A DNA stretch of 64,000 nucleotides, taken from the NCBI RefSeq assembly GCF_014203235.1, contig NZ_JACHIN010000011.1, positions 1 through 64,000 on the forward strand, given 5' to 3'. The notes below the pieces were generated by a model, which worked only from the letters and a program-made list of their open reading frames with translations, was not told where the DNA came from and did no database searches. Position 1 is the stretch's first letter, and the number at the start of each line of letters is the position of its first letter. This document shows positions 52,841 through 60,779 of this stretch, piece by piece. This DNA comes from Nonomuraea endophytica. Lineage in GTDB: Bacteria > Actinomycetota > Actinomycetes > Streptosporangiales > Streptosporangiaceae. The translations under genes were made by a program, and so were the position numbers.

Positions 52841-53614
52841 ATGAAGAACGACCTCAGCCAGCCGACAGCCCTCGCCCGCAACGCGCCTGCCATGCCCGCG
52901 GCCGTCGACCGGGCCACTTTCCAGGCCCAGATGGACGAGTTGCGGGCCAGGGAGAAGGCGCACACGCGCGAAGGCGACGCGATCGCGGCGGCCCGGCGCC
53001 GTCTGCCCATGGTCGAGGTGGACCCCACGACCGAGCTGATCGGGCCCGACGGGCCGGTCACGCTGCTGGAGACGTTCGAGGGACGGCGGCAGCTCCTCGC
53101 CTACTACTTCATGTGGCGCGACGGCCGGCCGGCCGCCGACCAGTGTGAAGGGTGCACGTGGTGCGGCGGGCAGATCTCGGAGCTGTCCTACCTGCACTCG
53201 CGCGACATCACCTACGCCGTCTTCTGCCAGGGCCCGTACCAGGAAAGCCGCCGTTATCGCGACTTCATGGGCTGGGACATGCCGTGGTACTCGTCCAAGC
53301 CCTCCGTCGACACGCTGCTCGTCGGGCGCCAGATCGGCTCGATGCACCTGGTGAGCTACCTGCGCGACGGCGACCGGGTCTTCGAGACGTACTGGACGAC
53401 GGGCCGCGGCGTGGAGGAGATGGACTACAGCCTCGCGCTCATGGACCTCACCGTGTACGGCCGCCAGCACCCGGGCGAGGACTCGCCTCCCGGCTGGCCG
53501 CAGGCGTGGCGGGAGGAGGAGCCCACGCAGTTCTGGCGGATCGACGGGAGACCGCTCTCCCAGTGGTCGCGCATCGAGGCCGGACGCTCCGACGACCTCA
53601 CCACCGCGCCTTGA
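52841..53614 (+). CDS. DUF899-family thioredoxin-like protein
   Basis: 257 residues. DUF899 hallmarks are REKAHTREGDAIAAARRRLP, LLAYYFMWRDGRPAADQCEG, then CTWCGGQISELSYLHSRDIT and the FMGWDMPWYSS stretch. The CxxC in CTWCGG resembles a thioredoxin-like redox site. AAAGGAGGAG lies ten bases before ATG 52841. It shares the sigma-type promoter element with the DGPF genes and is followed by a DGPF gene and an ECF42 gene, probably as one operon. Confidence 0.85.
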   Translation: MKNDLSQPTALARNAPAMPAAVDRATFQAQMDELRAREKAHTREGDAIAAARRRLPMVEVDPTTELIGPDGPVTLLETFEGRRQLLAYYFMWRDGRPAADQCEGCTWCGGQISELSYLHSRDITYAVFCQGPYQESRRYRDFMGWDMPWYSSKPSVDTLLVGRQIGSMHLVSYLRDGDRVFETYWTTGRGVEEMDYSLALMDLTVYGRQHPGEDSPPGWPQAWREEEPTQFWRIDGRPLSQWSRIEAGRSDDLTTAP

Positions 53615-53645
53615 TCGCGCAGGTGGGCGTGCCATAGTGCTGTAG

Positions 53646-53978
53646 ATGAAGTACGCACTGGTGATCTGGCACGGTGAGGAACACTCGGAGTCGCCGCAGG
53701 AGATCGATGCCTGGCCGGAGCACCAGGCCTGGTTCGCCGACCTGGAGGCCCGCGGGGTCTACCGGGGCGGCAACCGCCTGCGGCCGACGGCCACCACGAA
53801 GGTGCGGGTGCGCGACGGCGAGACGCTGATCTCCGACGGCCCGTACGCGGAGACCAAGGACCTGATCGGCGGCTTCCTCGTGGTCGAGTGCGCGCATCTG
53901 GACGAGGCGATCGAGATCGCGGCGGGGCACCCGTTCGCGGCTTTCGGCACCGTCGAGGTGCGGCCGGTGTGGGAGTGA
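53646..53978 (+). CDS. YCII-related (DGPF) protein
   Basis: 110 residues. The YCII fold starts MKYALVIWHGEEHSESPQ. The eponymous turn reads ISDGPYAETKDLIGGFLVVE and the last strand is GTVEVRPVWE. It lies between DUF899 and the sigma gene, whose GTG overlaps its stop. Function unknown; some relatives are thought to act on small molecules through a conserved His-Asp pair, which I cannot confirm here. Confidence 0.88.
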   Translation: MKYALVIWHGEEHSESPQEIDAWPEHQAWFADLEARGVYRGGNRLRPTATTKVRVRDGETLISDGPYAETKDLIGGFLVVECAHLDEAIEIAAGHPFAAFGTVEVRPVWE

Positions 53979-55216
53979 CCGACGCGGTCGAGCCGGCGGT
54001 GGCGAAGGCGTTCGCGGCGGAGTGGGGACAGGTCGTCGCGACGCTGATCCGGGTGACCGGTGACTGGGATCTGGCCGAGGACTGCGCCGCGGACGCGTTC
54101 GCGGTCGCCCTCGACCGGTGGCGGCACGCCGGCATTCCCGACAACCCGGGCGCCTGGCTGACCACGACGGCGCGTAACCGGGCCATGGACCTGCTCCGGC
54201 GCGAAGCCGTCGGCGCCGCCAAGCTGCGCCAGGCCGCCATGCTGACCCACGCCGAGGAGCCGCCGGAGCCGGACGAGGTGCCCGACGACCGGCTCCGGCT
54301 GATCTTCACCTGCTGCCATCCGGCGCTGCCGTTCGACGCGCGGGTCGCGCTGACGCTGCGGACGCTGGTCGGGCTGACGACGGCGGAGATCGCGCGGGCG
54401 TTCCTGGTGGCGGAGCCGGCCATGTACCAGCGGCTCACCCGGGCGAAGAAGAAGATCCGCGAGGCGGGCATCCCGTACCGGGTCCCGCCCGCGCACCTGC
54501 TGCCGAGCCGCCTGCAAGCCGTGCTCGCGGTGATCTACCTGCTGTTCAATGAGGGGTACGCGGCCAGTGCCGGCGCCAGCCTCGTCCGGCAGGACCTCAG
54601 CGCCGAGGCGATCCGGCTGGCCCGCCTGCTCGTGAGGCTGCTGCCCGAGCCGGAGGCGCGGAGCCTGCTCGCGCTGATGCTGCTGCACGACGCGCGGCGG
54701 GCGACCCGGGTCGACGAGGCGGGCGTCCTGATCACGCTGGACCGCCAGGATCGATCTCTTTGGGATCGGGCGAAGATCACTGAGGGGGTACGGCTGCTGC
54801 CCGGCGCCCCCGGCCCGTACCAGCTCCAGGCGGCGATCGCGGCCTGCCACGCGACGGCCCCGAGCGTCGAGGCGACCGACTGGCCGGAGATCGTCCGGCT
54901 CTACGATGACCTGCTGGAACTGGTGCCCGCGCCCGTCGTCCGGCTCAACCGCGCGGTCGCCGTCGCGATGGCCGACGGACCCGAGGCCGGGCTCCTACTG
55001 GTCGAGGAGCTCGCCGCCGCGGGCGAGCTCGCCGGATACCATCTGCTCCCGGCCACCCGGGCCGATCTGCTGCGCAGGCTGGGCTCGTATGCGCGGGCCG
55101 CGCGGGCGTACCGGGAAGCGCTGGATCTGGCCCCGACCGACGCCGACCGCGCCTACCTGAAGGCGCGGCTGGAGGAGACCGAAGCTCTCAGGCCGGGAAA
55201 ACCGGAGCGTGGCTGA
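53975..55216 (+). CDS. ECF42-group RNA polymerase sigma factor
   Basis: 413 residues. Region sigma-2 is seen in LIRVTGDWDLAEDCAADAFA and WLTTTARNRAMDLLRR; sigma-4 in LRTLVGLTTAEIARAFLVAE and MYQRLTRAKKKIREAG. The long C-terminal extension (from VIYLLFNEGYAASAG to the end) has TPR-like helices, as in ECF42. This group lacks an anti-sigma gene and is linked to DGPF proteins. GTG 53975 overlaps the upstream stop. The 3' end overlaps OsmC by 29 bp. Confidence 0.9.
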   Translation: MTDAVEPAVAKAFAAEWGQVVATLIRVTGDWDLAEDCAADAFAVALDRWRHAGIPDNPGAWLTTTARNRAMDLLRREAVGAAKLRQAAMLTHAEEPPEPDEVPDDRLRLIFTCCHPALPFDARVALTLRTLVGLTTAEIARAFLVAEPAMYQRLTRAKKKIREAGIPYRVPPAHLLPSRLQAVLAVIYLLFNEGYAASAGASLVRQDLSAEAIRLARLLVRLLPEPEARSLLALMLLHDARRATRVDEAGVLITLDRQDRSLWDRAKITEGVRLLPGAPGPYQLQAAIAACHATAPSVEATDWPEIVRLYDDLLELVPAPVVRLNRAVAVAMADGPEAGLLLVEELAAAGELAGYHLLPATRADLLRRLGSYARAARAYREALDLAPTDADRAYLKARLEETEALRPGKPERG

Positions 55217-55655
55217 TCTTGAAGTTGACCGAGTTGGCGATGAAGCACAGCTGGTGGGCGCGCTCATGGAGCTCCAGCGCGCGTGCGGCCGTGGTGGGAT
55301 CGGCCAGGGTCGCCTCGGGCCGCAGCACGACCTCCTCGAACCGCCCGCCGCCGTCGGGCGACTCGACCATGGTGCCGTGTGGACGGTCGGTGTAGCCGGT
55401 CACCACGATCCCCTCGGCCGAGCACAGGTGCAGGAACCAGAGCATGTGACACTGCGACACCGCCGCCACCTGCAGCTCCTCGGGGTTCCACCGCGCCGGG
55501 TCGCCGCGGAACGCCGGGTCGGACGATCCCGCGATGACGTCCTTGCCGGGCGCGGAGACGTCATGGTCGCGCTTGTAGTCGCGGTAGCCGCTGGTGCCGG
55601 TGCCGGTATTGCCGGTCCACGTCACTTCGACCTCGTAGTGGTGCGTCTTCGCCAT
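55188..55655 (-). CDS. OsmC/Ohr-family peroxiredoxin-like protein
   Basis: 155 residues. HYEVEVTWTGNTGTGTSGYR opens the fold. The single conserved cysteines are in VAAVSQCHMLWFLHLCSAEG, and a C-terminal Cys is in ERAHQLCFIANSVNF. OsmC proteins reduce organic peroxides through these thiols. It follows the GntR-type gene by 5 bp on the same strand, so they are an operon. Confidence 0.85.
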   Translation of the reverse strand: MAKTHHYEVEVTWTGNTGTGTSGYRDYKRDHDVSAPGKDVIAGSSDPAFRGDPARWNPEELQVAAVSQCHMLWFLHLCSAEGIVVTGYTDRPHGTMVESPDGGGRFEEVVLRPEATLADPTTAARALELHERAHQLCFIANSVNFKISHAPVFPA

Positions 55656-55660
55656 GGGGG

Positions 55661-56344
55661 TCACGGTCCTTTCTTGACGGTTGCGCCGCTGTTCGCCCCG
55701 CTGTCATCGGGTACGCCCGCCTCGGCGGCCAGCGCGGTGGCACGGGCGTGACCGGCGGCGATCCGGCCGGCGAGCTCGGCTTCGCCGTCCGCGATCGCGC
55801 AGACCAGCAGCCGGTGCTCGGCCACGACGGCGTCGGGGCGCTGCGGGGGAGTGAGGGAGGCACGCGTGGAGACCACGATCTGGTCCCAGAGCCGGTCGAG
55901 CATCTCCAGCGCGATCGGGTTGGCCGCGAGCTCGGCGACCCGGCGGTGGAAACGGCGGTTGAGCAGCATCGCCTGGTCGTAGTCGCCCGCCTGGGTGACC
56001 TCGGCGAGCAGCGTGTTGTCGCGGGTGAGGTCGGCCAGGTCGGCGGGGGCGATCCGGCCGGCCCGTTGCCGAGCTGCCGCGGTCTCGGCGGTGAGCGCCT
56101 CCAGGGAGGCCCGCACCGCGTAGGCGTGGGCCAGCGCCTCGCCGCTGAGCGCCGCCACGATCACACCCCGCCCGGCGCTGCGGACCAGGCCATCGCCTTC
56201 CAGCCGCCGCAACGCCTCCCGCACAGGCGTCCGGCTGACCTCCAGCACAGCGCTGACGGACAACTCGGTCAGCCGTTCGCCGGGCGCGTACCCGCCGGTC
56301 ACGATCCGCTCCCGCAGCCGCCGATACACGGACTCGGTCTGCAT
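55661..56344 (-). CDS. GntR-family regulator, FCD subfamily
   Basis: 227 residues: VYRRLRERIVTGGYAPGERL, then SVSAVLEVSRTPVREALRRL and the FCD domain (AYAVRASLEALTAETAAARQ; LNRRFHRRVAELAANPIALE). AGGAGG lies 4 bases before ATG 56344. Direct GCATACA repeats just upstream suggest autorepression. It is co-transcribed with the OsmC gene. Confidence 0.88.
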   Translation of the reverse strand: MQTESVYRRLRERIVTGGYAPGERLTELSVSAVLEVSRTPVREALRRLEGDGLVRSAGRGVIVAALSGEALAHAYAVRASLEALTAETAAARQRAGRIAPADLADLTRDNTLLAEVTQAGDYDQAMLLNRRFHRRVAELAANPIALEMLDRLWDQIVVSTRASLTPPQRPDAVVAEHRLLVCAIADGEAELAGRIAAGHARATALAAEAGVPDDSGANSGATVKKGP

Positions 56345-56357
56345 GCCACCTCCTGAT

Positions 56358-56391
56358 TGCATGCACAGCATACATTGCATACAAAGCATCC
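56358..56391. promoter_or_regulatory. GCATACA direct repeats before the GntR gene
   Basis: GCATACA occurs at 56368-56374 and 56377-56383, 9 bp apart, with related TTGCATGCA at 56357-56365 and AAGCAT at 56384-56389. The AT-rich cluster lies 13-45 bp before the start codon, suited to autoregulation. Confidence 0.45.
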
Positions 56392-56768
56392 CTCCGGGGA
56401 GGAACGGACCGGGTTTGGCGCTACGCGAGAAGAGCTTGCATTCGGTACCTGGGCACCACAGCCAGGGGCAGGGCAGAGACCTACATGAGCAATCACGGTG
56501 GCGCGGCGGGCACGTCACGCTCGCCGCGGCGGCCGGGGCATCTCGGCCGCGCCCGATGCCGGCACTCCGCTGCCCTGGGGGCGAGAGGGTGTCTCCGATC
56601 CCTCTGGCTTTGATCCTTTCGTGCATGGGCCGGAGCTGGAATACCAAGATCCAGTCCTTGATCTTGCCGGATTAGCCTGGCCTCCAGCTTCGGCCCGCCC
56701 CACGGGGGCTGCCGAACCTCGCCGGTGACCATCCGGCTGGCCGGTCGTCGGACAACGTGTCGGCTAGG
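56392..56768. other. Spacer with no supported gene
   Basis: Only short frames with poor protein character are present on either strand. I see no promoter, repeat or remnant that I can name. Confidence 0.5.
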
Positions 56769-57131
56769 TCAATCGGTCGTGCTGGCGTGCACGGCGATGA
56801 TTCGCCAGCCGTGCGTCTCGCCGTACAGCCACGTACGGGTGTAGCGCATCCTGGCCGCGAACGGCGCACCGGAGACGGTTCCTTCGACGGTGCCGAGAAA
56901 CCACGTCACCCCGGTGTGCCCGTCGGCGAGCACGGTCAACTCCTCCTCGGCCACCTTCGTCAGCACCTGCGTCCGAGTGCGGTGCATCTCCAGGTCGTCC
57001 GCCTTGGTCGCGACGTTCGCGCCGAAGGTAAAGATCAGCCGATCATCCAGCAGCCGATCCAGCGCCTCGACATCTCCAGCTAGCTGCGCGGCCTGAAGTC
57101 GGTGCTCGGCGTCCCGCAAGTCTTCCATCAT
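56769..57131 (-). CDS. NTF2-like protein (SnoaL/DUF4440 type)
   Basis: 120 residues. The cone-shaped NTF2 fold reads EDLRDAEHRLQAAQLAGDVE, ALDRLLDDRLIFTFGANVAT, LTVLADGHTGVTWFLGTVEG and RYTRTWLYGETHGWRIIAVH. Such domains bind small ligands or act as isomerases. ATG 57131 has GGGAGG at good spacing. It is isolated. Confidence 0.8.
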   Translation of the reverse strand: MMEDLRDAEHRLQAAQLAGDVEALDRLLDDRLIFTFGANVATKADDLEMHRTRTQVLTKVAEEELTVLADGHTGVTWFLGTVEGTVSGAPFAARMRYTRTWLYGETHGWRIIAVHASTTD

Positions 57132-57429
57132 GAGGTCCACCCTCCCAGCCGGCGCCGTATCCACGCCAGGACGTTCACGCTCGGCTGATCTTCGCGCTCC
57201 GATCCGGGGACCCCGCTACTGGGCACGGCCCGGACCTCGCCTACCTGCCGGTCACCGGTCTGGAGCCGCTGGTGTGGCGGACAGCGGGCCCATCCGGGCC
57301 CCGGCCGGGATCGTCCGTCACCCTCGGGTGGGATCTGGTGCCGAGGGGCCGGGTGTCGCCTGGCCGTACGCCAGTCGCCGATGGGCAGGTGAGTGGCGGG
57401 GGCGCAGTCGCAGGAGGTGGCCCGGACGC
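57132..57429. other. Spacer, possibly with a regulator scrap
   Basis: No gene is supported. One plus frame near 57226-57285 reads GPDLAYLPVTGLEPLVWRTA, faintly like the C-terminal strand of LysR regulators, but nothing upstream continues it. Confidence 0.25.
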
Positions 57430-58920
57430 TTACGAGAGGTCGAAGGGGGCGGGGGAGTGGCCTTCCCAGATCTGGCGGGATGCCTGTTCGGGGTAGGGCA
57501 GAGTCTTCGACTCGGTGTCCAGGACGCGGGTGAGGCGCCCGCCGGGCCGGTGGGCGGGCCAGCCCGCGTCGCCGGTGGTGACGAAGCGGACCCATACCTC
57601 CTGGAGTTCGCGGGAGAGCGCGACGGCCTCGGGAGTGGGCTCCTCGCCGATGAGCTGGGTGCCGACGGGGCTGTCCAGCGTGCCGAACGCCAGGGGTACG
57701 TCGAGGCTGTGGCAGGCGCCCAGGATGCCGCCGAGGACCGGGGTGGTCCAGCACAGTTCGAACAGGTACGAGGTGCCGCCGGCCGCGGCGTTCGCCTCGG
57801 CCAGCTTCTGTGACGGCATGCGGAACAGGGCGTCGGAGTACACCGTCTCCACCAGTTCCTCCGGGCCTGCCTGCGGGAACGCGGCACGGTAGGCCCGCGC
57901 GCCGTCCGGCTGCGGGGCGAGCAGTTCCAGGGCTGCCTGGGCGTCCTCCTCGGTGAAGGTGCCGTACCGTCCGCTCATGACGCTGAAGTACCGGAATTCG
58001 TCCCGGGCGTGGCCGACGAGCAGTTCGGTCCCGCTCGCGCGCCCGCCGGTCAGCGCGGGCCAGGGCGTCTCGGTGAGGACCTCGCCGTCGACGACGGGGC
58101 ACAGCGCGGTGCCGGCCTCCGTGAGGCGTCCCCAGCTCTCCCGGTGCGCGTGGAGGCCGGCGTTGAAGGAGGTGAGCTCGGCGGCCAGATGCCATGGGTC
58201 GATGTCGCGCAGGGCCTCGGCGGTGGGGGCCGCCGCGCCGACCCGGTCCGCGAACGCGGCGGTGGCCTGCCGTGCCAGCGCGGGGGTGCTGTTCAGCCCC
58301 GGCACCGAATGGGCCATGGCCCGCCGGAACAGGCCGCGCGCGGACTTCATCGTCAGCAGGGCGGCGACCGACCCCGCCCCGGCGGACACCCCGGCCACGG
58401 TGACCCGGCCGGGGTCGCCTCCGAAGGCGGCGATGTTGCGCTGCACCCACTCCAGCGCCGCGATCTGGTCGAGGAATCCGCGGTTGGGCGGTGCGTCGTC
58501 GAGGAACGCGAAACCCTCCGCGCCCACGCGGCAGTTGATGGTCACCACGACGAGTCCCGCCTCGGCCAGCGCCGCCGGGTCGAACATCGGGTCGCTCGAC
58601 GCCGCCGAGAGGTAGCCGCCCACGGGGATCCACACCAGCACCGGCAGTCCCGCCGCGCCGGGATCCGGAGTGCCGACGTTGAGCGTCAGCCAGTCGGGGC
58701 CCTGCGGGGGAACGTCGATCGGCAGGGACAGCGGCACCACGGGGCCGAACTCGACCGCCTGCCTGGTCCCCTCCCAGCGGTGCGGCGGCGCGGGCGCGGC
58801 GAAGCGGAGCGCTCCGACCGGGGGCTGGGCGTAGGGGATGCCGCGGAACACCGCGTGCCCCTGCCGCCGGAGCCCCTGCACCACGCCTTCCGTGGTCCGT
58901 ACCTTCGGCTGTTCGGACAT
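57430..58920 (-). CDS. Carboxylesterase/lipase family (type B) protein with altered active-site motifs
   Basis: 496 residues: VRTTEGVVQGLRRQGHAVFR and GIPYAQPPVGALRF begin the fold, and NRGFLDQIAALEWVQRNIAA and FGGDPGRVTVAGVSAGAGSV contain the nucleophile elbow. The elbow is GVSAGAGS rather than GESAGG, and the oxyanion strand reads IPVGGYLSA rather than HGGxF. Ser and the late His (GACHSLDVPLAFG) remain. It probably hydrolyses an ester. ATG 58920 has AGGAA upstream. It is divergent from a TetR gene, its likely repressor. Confidence 0.82.
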   Translation of the reverse strand: MSEQPKVRTTEGVVQGLRRQGHAVFRGIPYAQPPVGALRFAAPAPPHRWEGTRQAVEFGPVVPLSLPIDVPPQGPDWLTLNVGTPDPGAAGLPVLVWIPVGGYLSAASSDPMFDPAALAEAGLVVVTINCRVGAEGFAFLDDAPPNRGFLDQIAALEWVQRNIAAFGGDPGRVTVAGVSAGAGSVAALLTMKSARGLFRRAMAHSVPGLNSTPALARQATAAFADRVGAAAPTAEALRDIDPWHLAAELTSFNAGLHAHRESWGRLTEAGTALCPVVDGEVLTETPWPALTGGRASGTELLVGHARDEFRYFSVMSGRYGTFTEEDAQAALELLAPQPDGARAYRAAFPQAGPEELVETVYSDALFRMPSQKLAEANAAAGGTSYLFELCWTTPVLGGILGACHSLDVPLAFGTLDSPVGTQLIGEEPTPEAVALSRELQEVWVRFVTTGDAGWPAHRPGGRLTRVLDTESKTLPYPEQASRQIWEGHSPAPFDLS

Positions 58921-58939
58921 GACGATTCCTTTCCTCAAG

Positions 58940-58985
58940 TGGTTTCCAGGATTATGGGTCAGATGTATTATGTCAACTGTATTGG
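58940..58985. promoter_or_regulatory. Promoter region between esterase and TetR genes
   Basis: On the minus strand a -35-like TTGACA (58969-58974) precedes CATAAT/TAATCC about 16 bp on. TGTATT occurs twice (58965 and 58979). An AT-rich island here probably holds both promoters and the TetR site. Confidence 0.4.
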
Positions 58986-58998
58986 AAAGGGGTCGGCG

Positions 58999-59598
58999 AT
59001 GCCGAAACAGGTGGATCACCGCGGACGCCGCGAAGCGATCGCCCGCGCACTGTGGCGGGTGGTGGAGCAGCGCGGCGTCACACAGCTGACGATGCGCGTG
59101 GTCGCGCAGGAAGCGGGCATGTCACTCGGGCAGCTGCAGCACTACTTCGCCTCCCGGACCGCCATGCTCTCCTTCGCCATGGACTTCGCCTCCGAGCAGA
59201 CCTCGGCGCGCGTACACCAGGGGCTCGAAAAGCTCGGTGACCGTCCGCACCCCCGTGACGTGCTGCGACTGACGCTCGCGGAAATGCTCCCCCTGAATGC
59301 CGACGCCCGCGCGACCAGCCGGATGAGCGCCGCCTACGTCCTGGAGGCGCTGCACGACGAGGCCGTGCACGAGCAGGCGCGCCGCGGCCTCGTCCAAGGG
59401 CGGGCCCAGGTCGAACAGCTGGTACGCCAGGCGATCGCCGACGGGCACATCGACTCCGGCCGCGACCCGGCGACCGAGACCAACCTGCTCCTCGCCCTCA
59501 CCGGCTTCACCTCCCTGATCGAACTCGACGTGATCGAGCCCCAGGACGCGCTGGACGCGATCGACGCGCATCTGGACCGGCTCTTCAGGAGTACGTGA
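58999..59598 (+). CDS. TetR-family transcriptional regulator
   Basis: 199 residues: AIARALWRVVEQRGVTQLTM, then VVAQEAGMSLGQLQHYFASR. The C-terminal domain is of the BetI-like type (ATETNLLLALTGFTSLIELD). ATG 58999 has GGAAAGGGG upstream. It probably controls the divergent esterase gene. Confidence 0.88.
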   Translation: MPKQVDHRGRREAIARALWRVVEQRGVTQLTMRVVAQEAGMSLGQLQHYFASRTAMLSFAMDFASEQTSARVHQGLEKLGDRPHPRDVLRLTLAEMLPLNADARATSRMSAAYVLEALHDEAVHEQARRGLVQGRAQVEQLVRQAIADGHIDSGRDPATETNLLLALTGFTSLIELDVIEPQDALDAIDAHLDRLFRST

Positions 59599-59642
59599 CC
59601 CGCCCCCGGAGACCAACAGGTTCAAAAAAGATCTGCTCCGGG

Positions 59643-59669
59643 TGTCGAGAACGTGTCGGTGGCTCCGTC
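59643..59669 (+). promoter_or_regulatory. Putative ECF42 promoter (VOC gene)
   Basis: TGTCGA at 59643-59648 and CGTC at 59666-59669 with a 17-base spacer; GAGAAC follows the -35 element, as in the copy at 60291. Confidence 0.65.
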
Positions 59670-59721
59670 CTCGGTACACCAGTGGCCAGGACGGGCCGCG
59701 CGATGACGAAGGAGAACCACC

Positions 59722-60162
59722 ATGGGGCTCAAGCGGATGGACAACGTCAGCATCATCGTCGACGACCTCGAAGCCGTGATCGCGTTCTTCATGGAACTCG
59801 GCATGGAGCTGGAGGGCAAGGCGCTGATCGAGGGGGCTTGGGCGGCGAGTGTCGTCGGGCTGGACGACCAGCGGGTCGACGTCGCGATGATGCGGACCCC
59901 GGACGGGCACGGGCGGATCGAGCTGGCCAAGTACCACATGCCGGAGGCGATCAGCGGCGTGCCGGAGGACGCCCCGGCGAACACGCTGGGCATCCGCCGC
60001 ATCATGTTCGCGGTGGACGACATCGACGACGTCATCGCCCGCCTGCGCGCCCACGGCGCGGCACTCGTCGGCGAGGTGGTGCGCTACCAGGACACCTACC
60101 GGCTCTGCTACCTCCGCGGCCCCGAGGGCATCGTCATCGCGCTGGCCGAGGAACTCACCTGA
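59722..60162 (+). CDS. VOC-family protein
   Basis: 146 residues: MGLKRMDNVSIIVDDLEAVI, GRIELAKYHMPEAI, LGIRRIMFAVDDIDDVIARL and RLCYLRGPEGIVIALAEEL, with the closing Glu ligand. GGAG lies 6-10 bases before ATG. It has its own sigma-type promoter and belongs to the second ECF42 module. Confidence 0.85.
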   Translation: MGLKRMDNVSIIVDDLEAVIAFFMELGMELEGKALIEGAWAASVVGLDDQRVDVAMMRTPDGHGRIELAKYHMPEAISGVPEDAPANTLGIRRIMFAVDDIDDVIARLRAHGAALVGEVVRYQDTYRLCYLRGPEGIVIALAEELT

Positions 60163-60290
60163 CGGCCCTGCCGATCAGCCAGGAGCTCCTCCGCCAAGGA
60201 CGGCACGACCTGGGAGACGACTCTGCCGAGCGTCGGCGAAAGCCCGCCGGAAACCGTGGCGAAAAGATGCCGGGAAAAGTCGCGCAGGGA

Positions 60291-60317
60291 TGTCGAGAAC
60301 CCGCGCGCGGCTCCGTC
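60291..60317 (+). promoter_or_regulatory. Putative ECF42 promoter (DGPF/sigma operon)
   Basis: TGTCGA at 60291-60296 and CGTC at 60314-60317, spacer 17. The flanks GAGAACC and GGCTCCGTCC match the element at 59643 closely. It drives the DGPF gene and the sigma gene itself, so positive autoregulation is likely. Confidence 0.65.
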
Positions 60318-60371
60318 CCCGGACCGAGCACGGCCCACAATGGGGCCTATAACACACCAAGGAGAAACATC

Positions 60372-60779
60372 ATGGCCAAGTACCTGCTGCTCAAGCACTA
60401 CCGAGGCGCACCGGCATCGGTCAACGACGTGCCGATGGAGCAGTGGACGCCGGAGGAGGTTTCGGCCCACATCCAGTACATGCGTGACTTCGCCACCCGC
60501 CTGGAGAGCACCGGCGAGTTCGTCGACGAGCAGGCGCTCTCCTCGGAGGGCACGTTCGTCCGCTACGACGGCGAGGGGCGGCCGCCGATCACCGACGGCC
60601 CGTTCGCCGAGACCAAGGATCTGATCGCCGGCTGGATGGTGATCGACGTCGACACCTACGAGCGCGCGCTCGAGCTGGCCGGCGAGCTGTCGGCGGCGCC
60701 GGGCGCGGGCGGGAAGCCGATCCACGAGTGGCTCGAGGTGCGCCCGTTCTACGGCGAGCAGTGCACGGTGACCGAGTGA
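60372..60779 (+). CDS. YCII-related (DGPF) protein
   Basis: 135 residues. AKYLLLKHYRGAPASVNDVP opens the fold and the name motif is ITDGPFAETKDLIAGWMVID. It is longer than its paralogues because of a linker (SAAPGAGGKPIHEWLEVRPF) and a short Cys-containing tail. GGAG lies 8 bases upstream of the ATG. The sigma gene GTG overlaps its stop (GTGA). Confidence 0.9.
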   Translation: MAKYLLLKHYRGAPASVNDVPMEQWTPEEVSAHIQYMRDFATRLESTGEFVDEQALSSEGTFVRYDGEGRPPITDGPFAETKDLIAGWMVIDVDTYERALELAGELSAAPGAGGKPIHEWLEVRPFYGEQCTVTE

